Assembly (NCBI GenBank): GCA_023953845.1 | Contig: JAMLJC010000002.1 | Location: 558,001-622,000 of the forward strand | Direction of reading: 5' to 3' | DNA: 64,000 nucleotides | Origin: Rhizobiaceae bacterium | GTDB taxonomy: Bacteria > Pseudomonadota > Alphaproteobacteria > Rhizobiales > Rhizobiaceae | Shown here: positions 8,405 to 16,864 of the stretch, one piece after another | Layout: each line of letters begins with the position of its first letter | Position numbering within the stretch: position 1 is the stretch's first letter | Made by a program: the position numbers and the translations under genes | The notes under the pieces: generated by a model | The model's database searches: none | What the model was told of the DNA's origin: nothing | The model's input: the letters and a program-made list of their open reading frames with translations, nothing else

Positions 8405-10966
8405 ATGGCAGGGTTTCCGGAAAAGGCGAAGGTCGTCATTATCGGCCTCGGCGGCATCGTCGGCGCGGCGGTCGCGCATCACCTGATCGAGCGCGGCTGG
8501 GACGACATTGTCGGCATCGACAAGTCCGGCATTCCGACCGATATCGGCTCGACGGCGCACGCCTCCGATTTCTGCTACATGACCAGCCACGACTTCCTGT
8601 CGTGCTGGACCTCGCTCTACTCCATCGATTTCTACGGCAAGCTCGGTCACTACGAGCGCATCGGCGGCCTCGAAGTGGCGCGGGTCGGCGACGATGCCCG
8701 CATGGACGAGATCAGGCGCAAGGTGTCCTCGGCCAAGGCCTTCGGCACGCGCGCCCGGCTGATCGAGCCGGCCGAGATCAAGGAGAAATTCCCGCTCATC
8801 GAGGAAAGCGTGGTGCAGGGCGGCCTGTGGGACCCGGATGCGGGCCTCGTCATCCCGCGCTCGCAGACGGTTGCCGGCAAGCTGGTGGATCAGGCCGAAA
8901 AGGCGGGAAAACTGCGCGCCTTCGCCAACACGCCGGCGAAATCGCTGGTCATCGAGAACGGCCGCGTCATGGGCGTCGTGACGGATCGCGGCACGATTTT
9001 CGCCGACTATGTCGTGGTCTGCGCCGGCCTGTGGGGTCGCCTGATCGCCGAGATGGCCGGCGAAGATCTCCCCGTCATGCCGATCGATCACCCGCTGACC
9101 TTCTTCGGCCCCTACACGGAGTTCGCCGGTACGGGCAAGGAGATCGGCTGGCCGTTGCTGCGCGATCAGGGCAACTCGGCCTATATGCGCGATACGGGCG
9201 ATCCGACGACGTCGGAAGGCGGTATGATCGAGTGGGGTTATTACGAGGAGCACAATCCTCGGCTCGTCCATCCCCGTGAGCTTCTGGAGAAGGAGCAGGC
9301 CCGCCTCTCGCCGTCGCAGCGCGATCTCGACATGGAGCAGATCCTGGAGCCGCTGGAACGCGCCATCGAACTCACGCCGATCCTCGGCGAGCTCGGTTAT
9401 GAGGAGCGCCGCTCCTTCAACGGTCTCTTGCAGGTGACGGCCGATGGCGGACCGTCCATCGGCGAGAGCCAGAAGGTGAGGGGGCTCTGGTACGCCGTCG
9501 CCATCTGGGTAAAGGATGCGCCGGGCATGGCGAAGCTGGTCGCCGACTGGATGACGGACGGACGTACTGCCGTCGATCACGCGAAGATCGACTATTCGCG
9601 TTTCTATCCGCATCAGTTGAAGGAAGACTTCATTGCCGGTCGCTGCGGCGAGGCGGCGCAGAAGGTCTATAACCCGGCCGTCCACCCCCGCGAGCCCTAC
9701 GCGACCGGCCGCAACATACGCCGCTCGCCCTTCTACGAGCGCGAGAAGGAACTTGGCGGCTATTTCATGGAACTCGGCGGCTGGGAGCGCGCGCATGGCT
9801 ATGCCGCCAACGAGCCCCTGCTGGAGAAATACGGCAACCGCGTTCCGGTGCGCGAGAACGAGTGGGACAACCGTCACTTCTGGCGCGTCTCGAACGCCGA
9901 ACATCTCGCCATGAGCGAGGATTGCGGCATCGTGAACCTGTCGCACTTTTATATGTTCGACGTGGAGGGGCCTGATCATGTCGAACTGATGGAATGGCTG
10001 TGTGCGGCGAAGATCGGCGGCGACGCCAATATCGGCAAGGGCATCTACACGCATTTCCTCGATGACGAGGGCATGGTGCGGGCCGACCTCACCGTCATCC
10101 GCATGGCTGACCGCTGTCGGGTCATCGACGGCGCCGATGCCGGTCCGCGCGACTTCCACTACGTGAAGCGCATCGCGGAGGACAAAGGGTTCAACGTGAC
10201 GGTCACCGACGTGACGGAAAAGTTCGTGACCATCGGCATATGGGGACCGAACGCGCGCGCGACATTGCAGAGGGTGGTGGAGGACCCGGCGAGCCTCGCG
10301 CCGGAGGCTTTCCCCTTCGCTGCCATCAAGCCTGTTCGTATCGCCGGCAAGGACGTGACCGCCTTCCGCATCTCCTATGTTGGCGAGCAGGGCTGGGAAC
10401 TGCATATGCGCTACGAGGACGGGCTCGCCGTCTGGGATGCGCTGCGTTCCACCGGCGTCATGGCCTTCGGTGTCGAGACCTATGCGAATTCGCGGCGCAT
10501 GGAGAAGAGCCTGCGCCTTCAGAACGCAGATCTGCTCACCGAATACAATCTGATCGAGGCGGACCTTGCGCGGCCGAAGGTCAAGGAAGCGGATTTTCGG
10601 GGAAAGGCGAAGCATCTGGAATACAAGGCCCGCCCGCATCAGCCGGCGATGCTCTGCACGCTGGTGATGACCGACAATCGCGATTCCAGGGGTATCGCGC
10701 GCTATCCGGTCGGCAACATGCCGGTGATGGACCTGGATACGGGCGAAACGCTGATGGACGAACTCGGGCGCCGTTCCTTTACGACCTCCGTCGCCTACGG
10801 TCCGACCATCGGCAGGAACATTGCGCTCGCCTATCTGCCGTGGGCGTACTGCCAGGAAGGGCGAAAGCTGGCGGTCGAATATTTCGGCGAGGCCTATCCG
10901 GTCGAGGTCGTGGGTATCGGCTACAAGCCGCTCTACGATCCGGAGAATCTCAAGCCGCGAAGCTGA
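8405..10966 (+). CDS. FAD-dependent DAO - GcvT two-domain dehydrogenase (dimethylglycine/sarcosine dehydrogenase family)
   Basis: 853 residues. N-terminal DAO-type Rossmann fold with GLGGIVG at 14-20, followed from about 460 by a GcvT-like folate-binding domain and its C-terminal barrel. In dimethylglycine dehydrogenase a His in GSTWHAAG carries the FAD covalently; here the aligned motif is GSTAHAS with H52, so the His is kept but the neighbours differ, as does the following stretch FCYMTSHD. This marks a distinct subclass of unknown N-methyl substrate. The enzyme should oxidise an N-methyl amine and load the carbon on THF as methylene-THF. It is divergent from the membrane protein and preceded by a putative regulator site. 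Confidence 0.85.
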   Translation: MAGFPEKAKVVIIGLGGIVGAAVAHHLIERGWDDIVGIDKSGIPTDIGSTAHASDFCYMTSHDFLSCWTSLYSIDFYGKLGHYERIGGLEVARVGDDARMDEIRRKVSSAKAFGTRARLIEPAEIKEKFPLIEESVVQGGLWDPDAGLVIPRSQTVAGKLVDQAEKAGKLRAFANTPAKSLVIENGRVMGVVTDRGTIFADYVVVCAGLWGRLIAEMAGEDLPVMPIDHPLTFFGPYTEFAGTGKEIGWPLLRDQGNSAYMRDTGDPTTSEGGMIEWGYYEEHNPRLVHPRELLEKEQARLSPSQRDLDMEQILEPLERAIELTPILGELGYEERRSFNGLLQVTADGGPSIGESQKVRGLWYAVAIWVKDAPGMAKLVADWMTDGRTAVDHAKIDYSRFYPHQLKEDFIAGRCGEAAQKVYNPAVHPREPYATGRNIRRSPFYEREKELGGYFMELGGWERAHGYAANEPLLEKYGNRVPVRENEWDNRHFWRVSNAEHLAMSEDCGIVNLSHFYMFDVEGPDHVELMEWLCAAKIGGDANIGKGIYTHFLDDEGMVRADLTVIRMADRCRVIDGADAGPRDFHYVKRIAEDKGFNVTVTDVTEKFVTIGIWGPNARATLQRVVEDPASLAPEAFPFAAIKPVRIAGKDVTAFRISYVGEQGWELHMRYEDGLAVWDALRSTGVMAFGVETYANSRRMEKSLRLQNADLLTEYNLIEADLARPKVKEADFRGKAKHLEYKARPHQPAMLCTLVMTDNRDSRGIARYPVGNMPVMDLDTGETLMDELGRRSFTTSVAYGPTIGRNIALAYLPWAYCQEGRKLAVEYFGEAYPVEVVGIGYKPLYDPENLKPRS

Positions 10967-10985
10967 CCTCGATACCCGAATTGCA

Positions 10986-11016
10986 GGACGTGCTCTCGAA
11001 ATCGTGAGCACCGTCC
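10986..11016 (+). terminator. Imperfect stem-loop after the FAD/GcvT gene
   Basis: GGACGTGCTC at 10986-10995 pairs with GAGCACCGTCC at 11006-11016 with a single bulged C and a 10-nt loop. There is no T-run, so it may be an attenuating or RNA-protecting hairpin rather than a true intrinsic terminator. Confidence 0.35.
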
Positions 11017-11075
11017 CGGCGACGCATTTCGACTGAGTTCTTTGTCGCAGGGCGAATCTCGCTTACCTTGAGGGA

Positions 11076-11924
11076 ATGTCTCTTCCGGCGCATGCATGGT
11101 GGGGAATACTGGGCAGCGTAGCTACCGCGCTGGGTTTCTTTCCTGTCCCTCAAGCGTATGCGGCCGAACCTGTCGACGTCGAGCTTGTTCTGGCGGTCGA
11201 CGTTTCGCTTTCCATGTCTCCGATGGAACTGGAAATCCAGCGCAAGGGCTATGCGGCCGCGCTGACGGACAAGCAGGTTCTCGACGCGATCGCAAGTGGC
11301 GGCTACGGCAAGGTCGCAATCACCTATTTCGAATGGGCCGGCTCGACATCGCAGCATGTGATCGTGCCGTGGACCGTCATCGCATCGCCGCAAGATGCCG
11401 AGCGGGTTGCCGAACAACTCACCGCAGCCCCGTCAAACAGCGCGCGCCGCACCTCGATATCCAGCGCCATCGATTTCGGGGTCGATCTCTTCGCGGAGAC
11501 GAATTTCCGGGGCATGAAGCGTGTGATCGACGTTTCAGGCGACGGGCCGAACAATCAGGGGCCTGCCGTGAACAATTCGCGCGATGCGGCGGTGGCTCAA
11601 GGCATCATCATCAACGGGTTACCGCTGATGACCAATGGCGGCTTTACCAGCGCCTATGACGTTACCGATCTCGATCTCTACTACACCGACTGTGTGATCG
11701 GAGGCCCCGGCTCCTTCATGATCCCGGTGAACGACTGGGAGCAGTTCCCCGAGGCGGTGAGGCGCAAGCTTGTTCTGGAACTTGCGGGCGCCGATCATCT
11801 GAGGCGCATCGCCGCCGATGCCGGGCCATTGCCCGTCATCCATGCACAGGCCCGGCCGCAATATGACTGTCTGGTCGGGGAAAAGATGTGGCGGGATCGT
11901 AGCTGGATGTGGGACGCCCGGTAA
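11076..11924 (+). CDS. DUF1194 family secreted VWA-like protein
   Basis: 282 residues. Residues 1-30 form a signal peptide ending near AYAAEP. The mature protein begins with a von Willebrand A fold: the MIDAS motif DVSLS is D42-x-S44-x-S46 in LVLAVDVSLSMS, and later segments GMKRVIDVSGDG and DGPNNQGP fit the remaining metal-site loops. This is the DUF1194 family, whose role is unknown. It lies between the FAD/GcvT gene and the GbdR-like regulator, tail to tail with the latter. Nothing in the sequence links it biochemically to amine demethylation. Confidence 0.8.
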   Translation: MSLPAHAWWGILGSVATALGFFPVPQAYAAEPVDVELVLAVDVSLSMSPMELEIQRKGYAAALTDKQVLDAIASGGYGKVAITYFEWAGSTSQHVIVPWTVIASPQDAERVAEQLTAAPSNSARRTSISSAIDFGVDLFAETNFRGMKRVIDVSGDGPNNQGPAVNNSRDAAVAQGIIINGLPLMTNGGFTSAYDVTDLDLYYTDCVIGGPGSFMIPVNDWEQFPEAVRRKLVLELAGADHLRRIAADAGPLPVIHAQARPQYDCLVGEKMWRDRSWMWDAR

Positions 11925-11949
11925 CCCTGGCAGATCAGAGACTTTCCGG

Positions 11950-12951
11950 TCAGGCTGCAAGAAGCTGCTTGCGGTCCAGGCGCTCCTGCTGCGGCGAGCG
12001 CGCGTAAAGCTCGCGGTAGCATTTCGAGAAATGCGAGGCCGATACGAAGCCGCAGGCGACCGCGACGTCAACGACCGGCATCGCCGACTGGATCAGGAGA
12101 TGTCTCGCCCGGTCGAGCCGGATCTCCAGATAGTACCGGGCAGGCGAGCGCCCCATCTCCTGCCGGAACAGCCTTTCGATCTGCCGCCGCGACAGGCCGA
12201 CATGATCGGCGATTTCGATCAGCGAAAGCGGCTCGGAGAGGTTCGCTTCCATCAGTTCAATGATCGACAGGACCTTGGCGTTCTGAACGCCGAGCCGCGC
12301 GCGCAGCGGCAGGCGCTGCCTGTCGGTCGGGCTGCGCACGCGGTCGGTGAGGACCTGCTCGCAAACCCGGTTGACGAGACCTTCGTCGAAATCGTCCCCT
12401 ATGAGCTTCAGCATCATGTCGAGCGCGGCAGTTCCACCGGCGCAGGTATACACATTCTGGTCGACCTCATAGAGGTCTGCGAAGACGTTCGCCTTCGGAA
12501 AGGCCTCCGAGAAACCGGGCAGGTTCTCCCAGTGGATGGCGCAGCGCTTGTTCGACAGGAGCCCGGCCGAAGCCAGCACATGGGCTCCCGTACACAGGCC
12601 GCCGACGCCGACGCCGCGATTATACTCTTCACGCAGCCAGGCGAAAACCGAGCGGTTGTTGTAGCTTTCCACGTTGACGCCGCTGCATACGAACACGATG
12701 GAGGGGCGATCCGGTCCTGCCAGCTTTCGCCGTTCTTCCTCCAGCGAGCCGTTGACCGCGCATTCCACGCCGTTCGACGCCTTGACCGGCCGGCCGTCAT
12801 AGCTCGCCAACCGCCACTTGTAGGCGTCGTAACCCAGCATACGATTGGCGATGCGCAGCGGCTCCAGTGCCGTCGCGAAAGCGACCATCGTGAAATCCGG
12901 CACGAGAAAAAAGACAAGGGATCGCTTGATCGGATTTCTGGGCGCCGTCAC
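11950..12951 (-). CDS. GlxA/GbdR-like AraC-family regulator with DJ-1/PfpI domain
   Basis: About 333 residues. Residues 10-190 are a class I glutamine-amidotransferase-like (DJ-1/PfpI) sensor domain with VGGLCTGAHVLASAG around the nucleophile-elbow Cys; residues 220-325 are an AraC-type double HTH ending in VACGFVSASHFSKCYREL. Its N-terminus (FFLVPDFTMVAFATALEPLR) resembles GbdR, the Pseudomonas activator of betaine and dimethylglycine catabolism. I chose GTG 12951 (GAGG 5-6 bp upstream); the longer TTG start at 13008 would put two operator-like repeats inside the gene. Likely regulator of the amine-demethylation genes here, and of itself. Confidence 0.85.
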   Translation of the reverse strand: MTAPRNPIKRSLVFFLVPDFTMVAFATALEPLRIANRMLGYDAYKWRLASYDGRPVKASNGVECAVNGSLEEERRKLAGPDRPSIVFVCSGVNVESYNNRSVFAWLREEYNRGVGVGGLCTGAHVLASAGLLSNKRCAIHWENLPGFSEAFPKANVFADLYEVDQNVYTCAGGTAALDMMLKLIGDDFDEGLVNRVCEQVLTDRVRSPTDRQRLPLRARLGVQNAKVLSIIELMEANLSEPLSLIEIADHVGLSRRQIERLFRQEMGRSPARYYLEIRLDRARHLLIQSAMPVVDVAVACGFVSASHFSKCYRELYARSPQQERLDRKQLLAA

Positions 12952-12969
12952 TTTTGCCTCACGCCTGTC

Positions 12970-12996
12970 ATGTCGCGAACAGAATGTCGCTAACAG
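12970..12996 (-). promoter_or_regulatory. Tandem TGTCGC-NN-ACA operator of the GbdR-like gene
   Basis: ATGTCGCGAACAG at 12970-12982 and ATGTCGCTAACAG at 12984-12996 are a 13-bp direct repeat with one mismatch and a period of 14 bp. It lies 19 bp upstream of the chosen GTG start. AraC-family proteins bind paired direct repeats, so this is a good candidate for autoregulation. Confidence 0.6.
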
Positions 12997-13055
12997 CAAA
13001 GTTGACAACAGGTAACGTCAATCTTGTCAATGGGTCCGGGGCCCCGTGAGCATTA

Positions 13056-13102
13056 AATTTGCGACATGTCACTTTGAGCGCGCGTTCCGGATGTCGCAGA
13101 CA
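13056..13102. promoter_or_regulatory. Two further TGTCGC sites upstream of the GbdR-like gene
   Basis: TGTCGCAGACA at 13092-13102 on the plus strand matches TGTCGC-NN-ACA. On the minus strand TGTCGCAAATT (plus positions 13056-13066) keeps the TGTCGCAA core only. Together with the tandem copy they make four sites within 135 bp, upstream of the regulator and of a downstream-facing terminator. Confidence 0.45.
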
Positions 13103-13106
13103 GGCA

Positions 13107-13142
13107 CAAACAAACGCCGCCCTTGCTTTCGCAAAGGCGGCG
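13107..13142 (-). terminator. Terminator of the 46-residue small gene
   Basis: CGCCGCC at 13115-13121 and GGCGGCG at 13136-13142, extended by an inner TTGC/GCAA pairing, form a long stem with one mismatch. On the minus strand it is followed by TTTGTTTG. It begins 34 bp after the stop of the small minus-strand gene at 13177-13317. Confidence 0.7.
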
Positions 13143-13176
13143 ATTCAAAAGGCGAAAAACTGAAAGGCTGTGCGGC

Positions 13177-13317
13177 TCAGTGGACGAGCACGCCCAGACG
13201 GTTCGCGGCAACAGCCGCGGTCTGCCCCGGCATGGTGTTGCTCAAACGCTGGCGCTCCAGCGTCGTGGCAATATTGGACTGGTTACGCTTGCCGAAAAGG
13301 CGGGAAAAGATCGTCAT
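13177..13317 (-). CDS. Small protein, 46 residues, unknown
   Basis: ATG at 13317 to TGA at 13177. The protein starts MTIFSRLFGKRNQSN and ends NRLGVLVH; it is basic in the first third with a short amphipathic N-terminus and no membrane segment. Support for a real gene comes from a good GGAGA site 7-8 bp before the ATG and an intrinsic terminator 34 bp after the stop on the same strand, so the whole unit looks like a stand-alone small mRNA. No family is recognised. It could instead be a non-coding or dual-function RNA of about 200 nt. Confidence 0.5.
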   Translation of the reverse strand: MTIFSRLFGKRNQSNIATTLERQRLSNTMPGQTAAVAANRLGVLVH

Positions 13318-13626
13318 GACACGTCTCCATGCATCAGAGTTACACGGGGTGCCTTCGCTAGACTGTTAGGAGTGGGGCATCTCGTTCGATGGCGTTGATG
13401 TAGTGATGAACGCGGCGAAATTCAGCGCCAAAAGCGAAGCTCTCCAACGAAAAAGCGACATCCAGATTGCGACGGGCAGGAAAAAGGGCGCCGAAATTTC
13501 AATCATTTACCGCGGGTTAATGATGGATATCTCGCAGCTATGCGGCCAGGTGATGGGTGTCATGCCCTGCACGCAATACGGCTCAACCGAGCCTGCCGGC
13601 GACAGCCGGCAGGCTGTGGCTCGCGA
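13318..13626. other. 309-bp intergenic stretch
   Basis: Lies between the start of the 46-residue gene and the stop of the DUF1127-type gene, both on the minus strand. It should hold the promoter of the former. The only strong structure seen is the perfect 10-bp hairpin at 13591-13614. A plus-strand open frame through it has no ribosome site and runs antisense into the DUF1127-type gene, so I do not call it. Confidence 0.5.
13591..13614 (-). terminator. Perfect 10-bp hairpin after the DUF1127-type gene
   Basis: GCCTGCCGGC at 13591-13600 and GCCGGCAGGC at 13605-13614 pair perfectly around the loop GACA. It begins 12 bp beyond the stop of the minus-strand small gene. There is no clear T-run, so termination may be weak. 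Confidence 0.5.
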
Positions 13627-13812
13627 TCAGCAATTGCCCGTGCGGGTTTGCGACAGGAACCTGCGGTCGGGGCGTGTGTCCATCGGATCAGGCCAGCCGA
13701 TGTCCTTCTGCAACTCGACGGGGAGGCGCTGAATCGCACGTTCCGTCAAATAACGAGCGCGGGCTTCGCTGTAGCTATGTGCAATGCGCTCGATTGTCGT
13801 CAGTATCGACAT
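13627..13812 (-). CDS. Short DUF1127-type protein
   Basis: 61 residues from ATG 13812, with AAGGAA about 8 bp upstream. The middle part, RYLTERAIQRLPVELQKDIGW, shows the DUF1127 signature (Arg-rich helix followed by LP-x-E/L-x-x-D-I-G). Such proteins in rhizobia and relatives act in RNA turnover and phosphate or carbon metabolism, often next to LysR regulators. A divergent LysR gene starts 163 bp away. A paralogue with the same core RLP-x-E-x-QKDIGW is at 16703-16864. Confidence 0.7.
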   Translation of the reverse strand: MSILTTIERIAHSYSEARARYLTERAIQRLPVELQKDIGWPDPMDTRPDRRFLSQTRTGNC

Positions 13813-13975
13813 TTCATGTTCCTTCCATGCTTCGAGCGAGGCGGTGAAGCTTGCCTCCGGTTGGCAGGAGGAGGCGGCATTCATCCTTGACGGTGTTGAC
13901 TATGGTGCTTGAAAGCTTTTCAATCAAACGAAATGAAATGATCAGTTGGATCAAGTTTTCTGAAGAGAGGTCCAC

Positions 13976-14875
13976 TTGAACGCCCCGCTCAATCATCCGT
14001 TGCCGCTGCTCGATCTCGACGTTCTGCGCACCTTTACCGCTATCGCGGAGACGGGCAGTTTCACCACCGCCGCCAATGCCGTCTTCCGGACGCCCTCTGC
14101 CGTCTCGATGCAGATCAAGAAGCTTGAGGATATTCTGGGCCGCGCGGTTTTTTCGCGCGACGCGCGTTCGGTGACGCTCACCACCGATGGCGAGATCCTG
14201 CTCGGCTATGCGCGCCGGCTGCTGGCCATCAACCGGGAGGCCGTGTCAAAATTCATCATCCCCGACATAGTGGGAGTGGTGCGCCTCGGTTCTCCCGACG
14301 ATTATGGCGAGCGTGTCCTGCCGCAGGTCCTGAAGCGCTTTGCACAATCGCACCCGTCAATCGCGGTGGACGTGACAATCGACCAGAGCAGCAACCTGCG
14401 CCGCCGCATGGACGATCGCGCGCTCGATATCACGCTGCTGACCAATTCCTACAAATCGAGCGCGACGGGCGCCGAGACTCTGTTGACCGAGCCGATTGTC
14501 TGGGCGGGAGCCAAGGGAGGGTGCGCGCATCTGCGCGAGCCCTTGCCGGTCTCTCTCTGGGAGGAAGGCTGCGCCTGGCGAGCAGGCGCTCTCGAGGCGC
14601 TGGGTCGGGAGGGGCGCAATTATCGCATCGCCTACATGAGTGCGCATACGGCCGGTCAGCGTGCGGCGATCATGGCCGATCTGGCCGTCGCGCCACTGCC
14701 GCGATCGTTCCTCGGCAACGAAATGGTGGAGCTGGGACCCAAGGACGGCATGCCGGATATCGGAAATTATCAACTTGCCATGGTCGTCGCGCCTGAGGCG
14801 AGTGCGCCGGTCAAGGCGGTCGCCGACCACATCCGCGCGACCTTCGAGGTCTTCAAGGAAACCGGAAAGTTCTGA
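13976..14875 (+). CDS. LysR-family transcriptional regulator (LrhA-like)
   Basis: 299 residues with a TTG start preceded by GAGAGG 5 bp away. Residues 12-75 form the winged HTH (DLDVLRTFTAIAETGSFTTA, then SAVSMQIKKLE). The effector domain follows from about 100, starting VRLGSPDDYGERVLP. The N-terminal pattern fits the LrhA/HexA branch, which in other bacteria controls motility and surface traits. It is divergent from a DUF1127-type gene, a common rhizobial pairing, so it may control that gene; the effector is unknown. Confidence 0.8.
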   Translation: MNAPLNHPLPLLDLDVLRTFTAIAETGSFTTAANAVFRTPSAVSMQIKKLEDILGRAVFSRDARSVTLTTDGEILLGYARRLLAINREAVSKFIIPDIVGVVRLGSPDDYGERVLPQVLKRFAQSHPSIAVDVTIDQSSNLRRRMDDRALDITLLTNSYKSSATGAETLLTEPIVWAGAKGGCAHLREPLPVSLWEEGCAWRAGALEALGREGRNYRIAYMSAHTAGQRAAIMADLAVAPLPRSFLGNEMVELGPKDGMPDIGNYQLAMVVAPEASAPVKAVADHIRATFEVFKETGKF

Positions 14876-15008
14876 GAGCCGGCGGCGACAAGCAGGCCTT
14901 TGTCGATTTTCATTTGCAGCACTGGCGGGCGCGGGCTACCCATTCTCCCGGGTCGGTTTGGGATCGCGGCGGCACGCGGGACGAGCGTCGCGAATCTTCG
15001 GGGGTGAT

Positions 15009-15971
15009 ATGCATACGAGATTCAAGGGAGATTCGACCGACAGTTTCCAGGAGTTGAAGGCGGCTGCGGATTCTTATCCGCGCACGCTCACCGAAGACGA
15101 GCAGCTCGGCTTCTGGCAGAAGCCGCTGGACTGGAATCCCGGCCATCCGAACTTCTTCAACAATATGTTCCAGATCCTCAACGGCATCCGGGCGATGGGT
15201 CTCGCGCCGGAGGCTACCATCGTGGAGATCGGGTCCGGCACCGGTTGGACGACCGAAATCCTTGCCGGGCTGCGGTACAATGTGATCTGCCTGGAACCTG
15301 CCGAAGTCATGCTCGAGACGGCGCGGAAGCGCGTTGCCGACTTTCTCGCGCTTCGTCGCATGTCGCAGCTCGCGGAAAACGTGAGCTATCACTGCAGCAC
15401 GCTCGAAGAGGCTGATTTCGTCGCCGACCAGTCGGCGGACGCCATGGTTTTCTTCGAGAGTTTCCATCACATCATCGACGAGCACAAGGCGCTGGATCAG
15501 GCGTTCCGCATCCTGAAACCCGGCGGCGTGCTTTGCATCCTTGGCGATTCGAACTGGATTCCCGGCCACGCGGAGCAGGAGCGCTTCTGGATGGAGGAGA
15601 TGGCGCGCTTCGGCACTCTGGAAAGCCCGTTCACCCACGAATATCTCACCGATGTGCTGGGGCAGCACGGCTTTCGCGATGTTCGCCGGCATCACTCCGT
15701 GAACGGGCTGATCGCGGTCAGGAACGCGACGATACGGTCGCGAGCGCGGCGCGCCTCGGGTATGCCGATCAACGGCCAGACGTGGAACATGCCCGGCTCG
15801 ATCATCAGATGGACAGACGCGCCTGCTGCTGAGGCCTGTTCGGCGAAGCGGACCGTATCCGGATGGAGCAGGTCGCGCGTACCGGACAGGATCAGGGTCG
15901 GAGGCAGGACGCCGAGATTGCCGAAGATCGGGCTGATGCGCCAGTCGGTGCGGTCGATGCCTGCGCTGTAG
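15009..15971 (+). CDS. Class I SAM-dependent methyltransferase with antisense C-terminal run-on
   Basis: 320 residues. Motif I is IVEIGSGTG at 71-79; the post-I acidic residue (VICLEPAEVM) and the later LKPGGVLCILGDSNW are in order, so the catalytic domain is complete by about residue 225. The next 93 residues are read from the strand opposite the convergent esterase (15692-15971) and are rich in Arg, Ser and Pro, unlike a folded domain. The family usually ends near residue 230-240. Either the native stop was lost by a local deletion, or the overlap is real and tolerated. Substrate unknown. The start ATG 15009 has GGGGTGAT just upstream. Confidence 0.7.
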   Translation: MHTRFKGDSTDSFQELKAAADSYPRTLTEDEQLGFWQKPLDWNPGHPNFFNNMFQILNGIRAMGLAPEATIVEIGSGTGWTTEILAGLRYNVICLEPAEVMLETARKRVADFLALRRMSQLAENVSYHCSTLEEADFVADQSADAMVFFESFHHIIDEHKALDQAFRILKPGGVLCILGDSNWIPGHAEQERFWMEEMARFGTLESPFTHEYLTDVLGQHGFRDVRRHHSVNGLIAVRNATIRSRARRASGMPINGQTWNMPGSIIRWTDAPAAEACSAKRTVSGWSRSRVPDRIRVGGRTPRLPKIGLMRQSVRSMPAL

Positions 15972-16603
15972 TGGCGGACGGCTTCGAGGCCGCCGGCAAT
16001 GCCGAGCCACGGATCGATCTTTTCCGCTTCATAGACTTCCGGATTCTGCAAGGACATGTCGAGGCCGGGCGAAATCAGCACCTGTCGTCCGGGCAGATCC
16101 AGCCCACGTTCCGCCGACATCATGGCCAGGACAACGGCCATGTTGCCGCCGGCCGAATCGCCGACGAACACGATGTCCCTGGCCGGCCAGCGCTGCAGCA
16201 TCGCATCGTAGACCTTCGTCACCATGCCGAACATGGCGTGAAAGTCATGCTGCGGCGCGATCGGATAGATCGGCACGGTAACAGGCGCTTCCAGCCGTTC
16301 CGCGAGTTCCGCGATCAGCGACCAGTGATAGCGCGTGATCTGAAAGACGAACGCCCCGCCATGCAGGTAGAGGATACGCTGCGGCGAGCGTACGCCGCTT
16401 CGCGGCGACACCTCGTATACAGGAAAGCCGTCGACCGTATGTTGTGTGATCGAGAGGCGCCCCGCAACGGCGCGGGAAGGCCGATGATCCTCCGTCAGGC
16501 GCGCGGCGTCGATCCAGGCGTTCATGCCCGCGGCGCTCGCGAACGCCTTTTTCCGCGTGTGCTTCAGCACGAGAGCGACGATATGGCTTTGTAAACTGGG
16601 CAT
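15692..16603 (-). CDS. Alpha/beta hydrolase, HSL-type esterase
   Basis: About 303 residues. Typical hormone-sensitive-lipase signatures are present in order: oxyanion motif HGGAF in RILYLHGGAFVF, nucleophile elbow GDSAGGN, acid in GTRDLLHPDT and His in PGMFHVWP. It should hydrolyse short acyl esters in the cytoplasm; the natural substrate is not predictable. The C-terminus is complete, ending FLTAISPFTE. Its last 280 bp overlap, tail to tail, the 3' part of the methyltransferase. TTG 16621 is an alternative start with GAGG nearby. Confidence 0.8.
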   Translation of the reverse strand: MPSLQSHIVALVLKHTRKKAFASAAGMNAWIDAARLTEDHRPSRAVAGRLSITQHTVDGFPVYEVSPRSGVRSPQRILYLHGGAFVFQITRYHWSLIAELAERLEAPVTVPIYPIAPQHDFHAMFGMVTKVYDAMLQRWPARDIVFVGDSAGGNMAVVLAMMSAERGLDLPGRQVLISPGLDMSLQNPEVYEAEKIDPWLGIAGGLEAVRHYSAGIDRTDWRISPIFGNLGVLPPTLILSGTRDLLHPDTVRFAEQASAAGASVHLMIEPGMFHVWPLIGIPEARRARDRIVAFLTAISPFTE

Positions 16604-16702
16604 TGCCGATACTCGCCTCAAATCGTGGCGGTCCCTTCAATGGAAATCTGAAGCCGGCTCGAGATAATTCAAGCCGGATGTTGCGCACCCGGTGGGTGCG
16701 GA

Positions 16703-16864
16703 TCAGAAATTCCAGTCCGGAAGTTTTGGCGTCGCAGGCTCACGACGGCTGGGCGACCAGCGCCAGCCGATGTCCTTCTGAATTTCCAGCGGCAGCCGAT
16801 CGAGCATCTGCTCGGTGCGACGGCGTGCGCGGGTGCGGGCTATGCGCGTCAGACTCTCGAACAT
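16703..16864 (-). CDS. Short DUF1127-type protein, second copy
   Basis: 53 residues from ATG 16864 to TGA 16703, with GAGGA 7 bp before the start. The sequence MFESLTRIARTRARRRTEQM is followed by LDRLPLEIQKDIGW, the DUF1127 signature, then a short Pro/Arg-rich tail. It shares RLP-x-E-x-QKDIGW and a 19-bp identical DNA stretch over that motif with the copy at 13627-13812. Too short to be found by a length cut-off of 60 residues. Probable small RNA-metabolism or regulatory protein; stand-alone gene. Confidence 0.7.
   Translation of the reverse strand: MFESLTRIARTRARRRTEQMLDRLPLEIQKDIGWRWSPSRREPATPKLPDWNF

Noticed and set aside
8366..11011. Long minus-strand open frame of about 880 codons opposite the FAD/GcvT gene
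   Set aside because: It is antisense to a clear DAO/GcvT protein, His/Arg-rich and without motifs; GC-rich coding DNA often leaves such frames open.
13403..13732. Plus-strand frame of about 109 codons
   Set aside because: No ribosome site and its second half is antisense to the DUF1127-type gene, which has a good site and a known motif.
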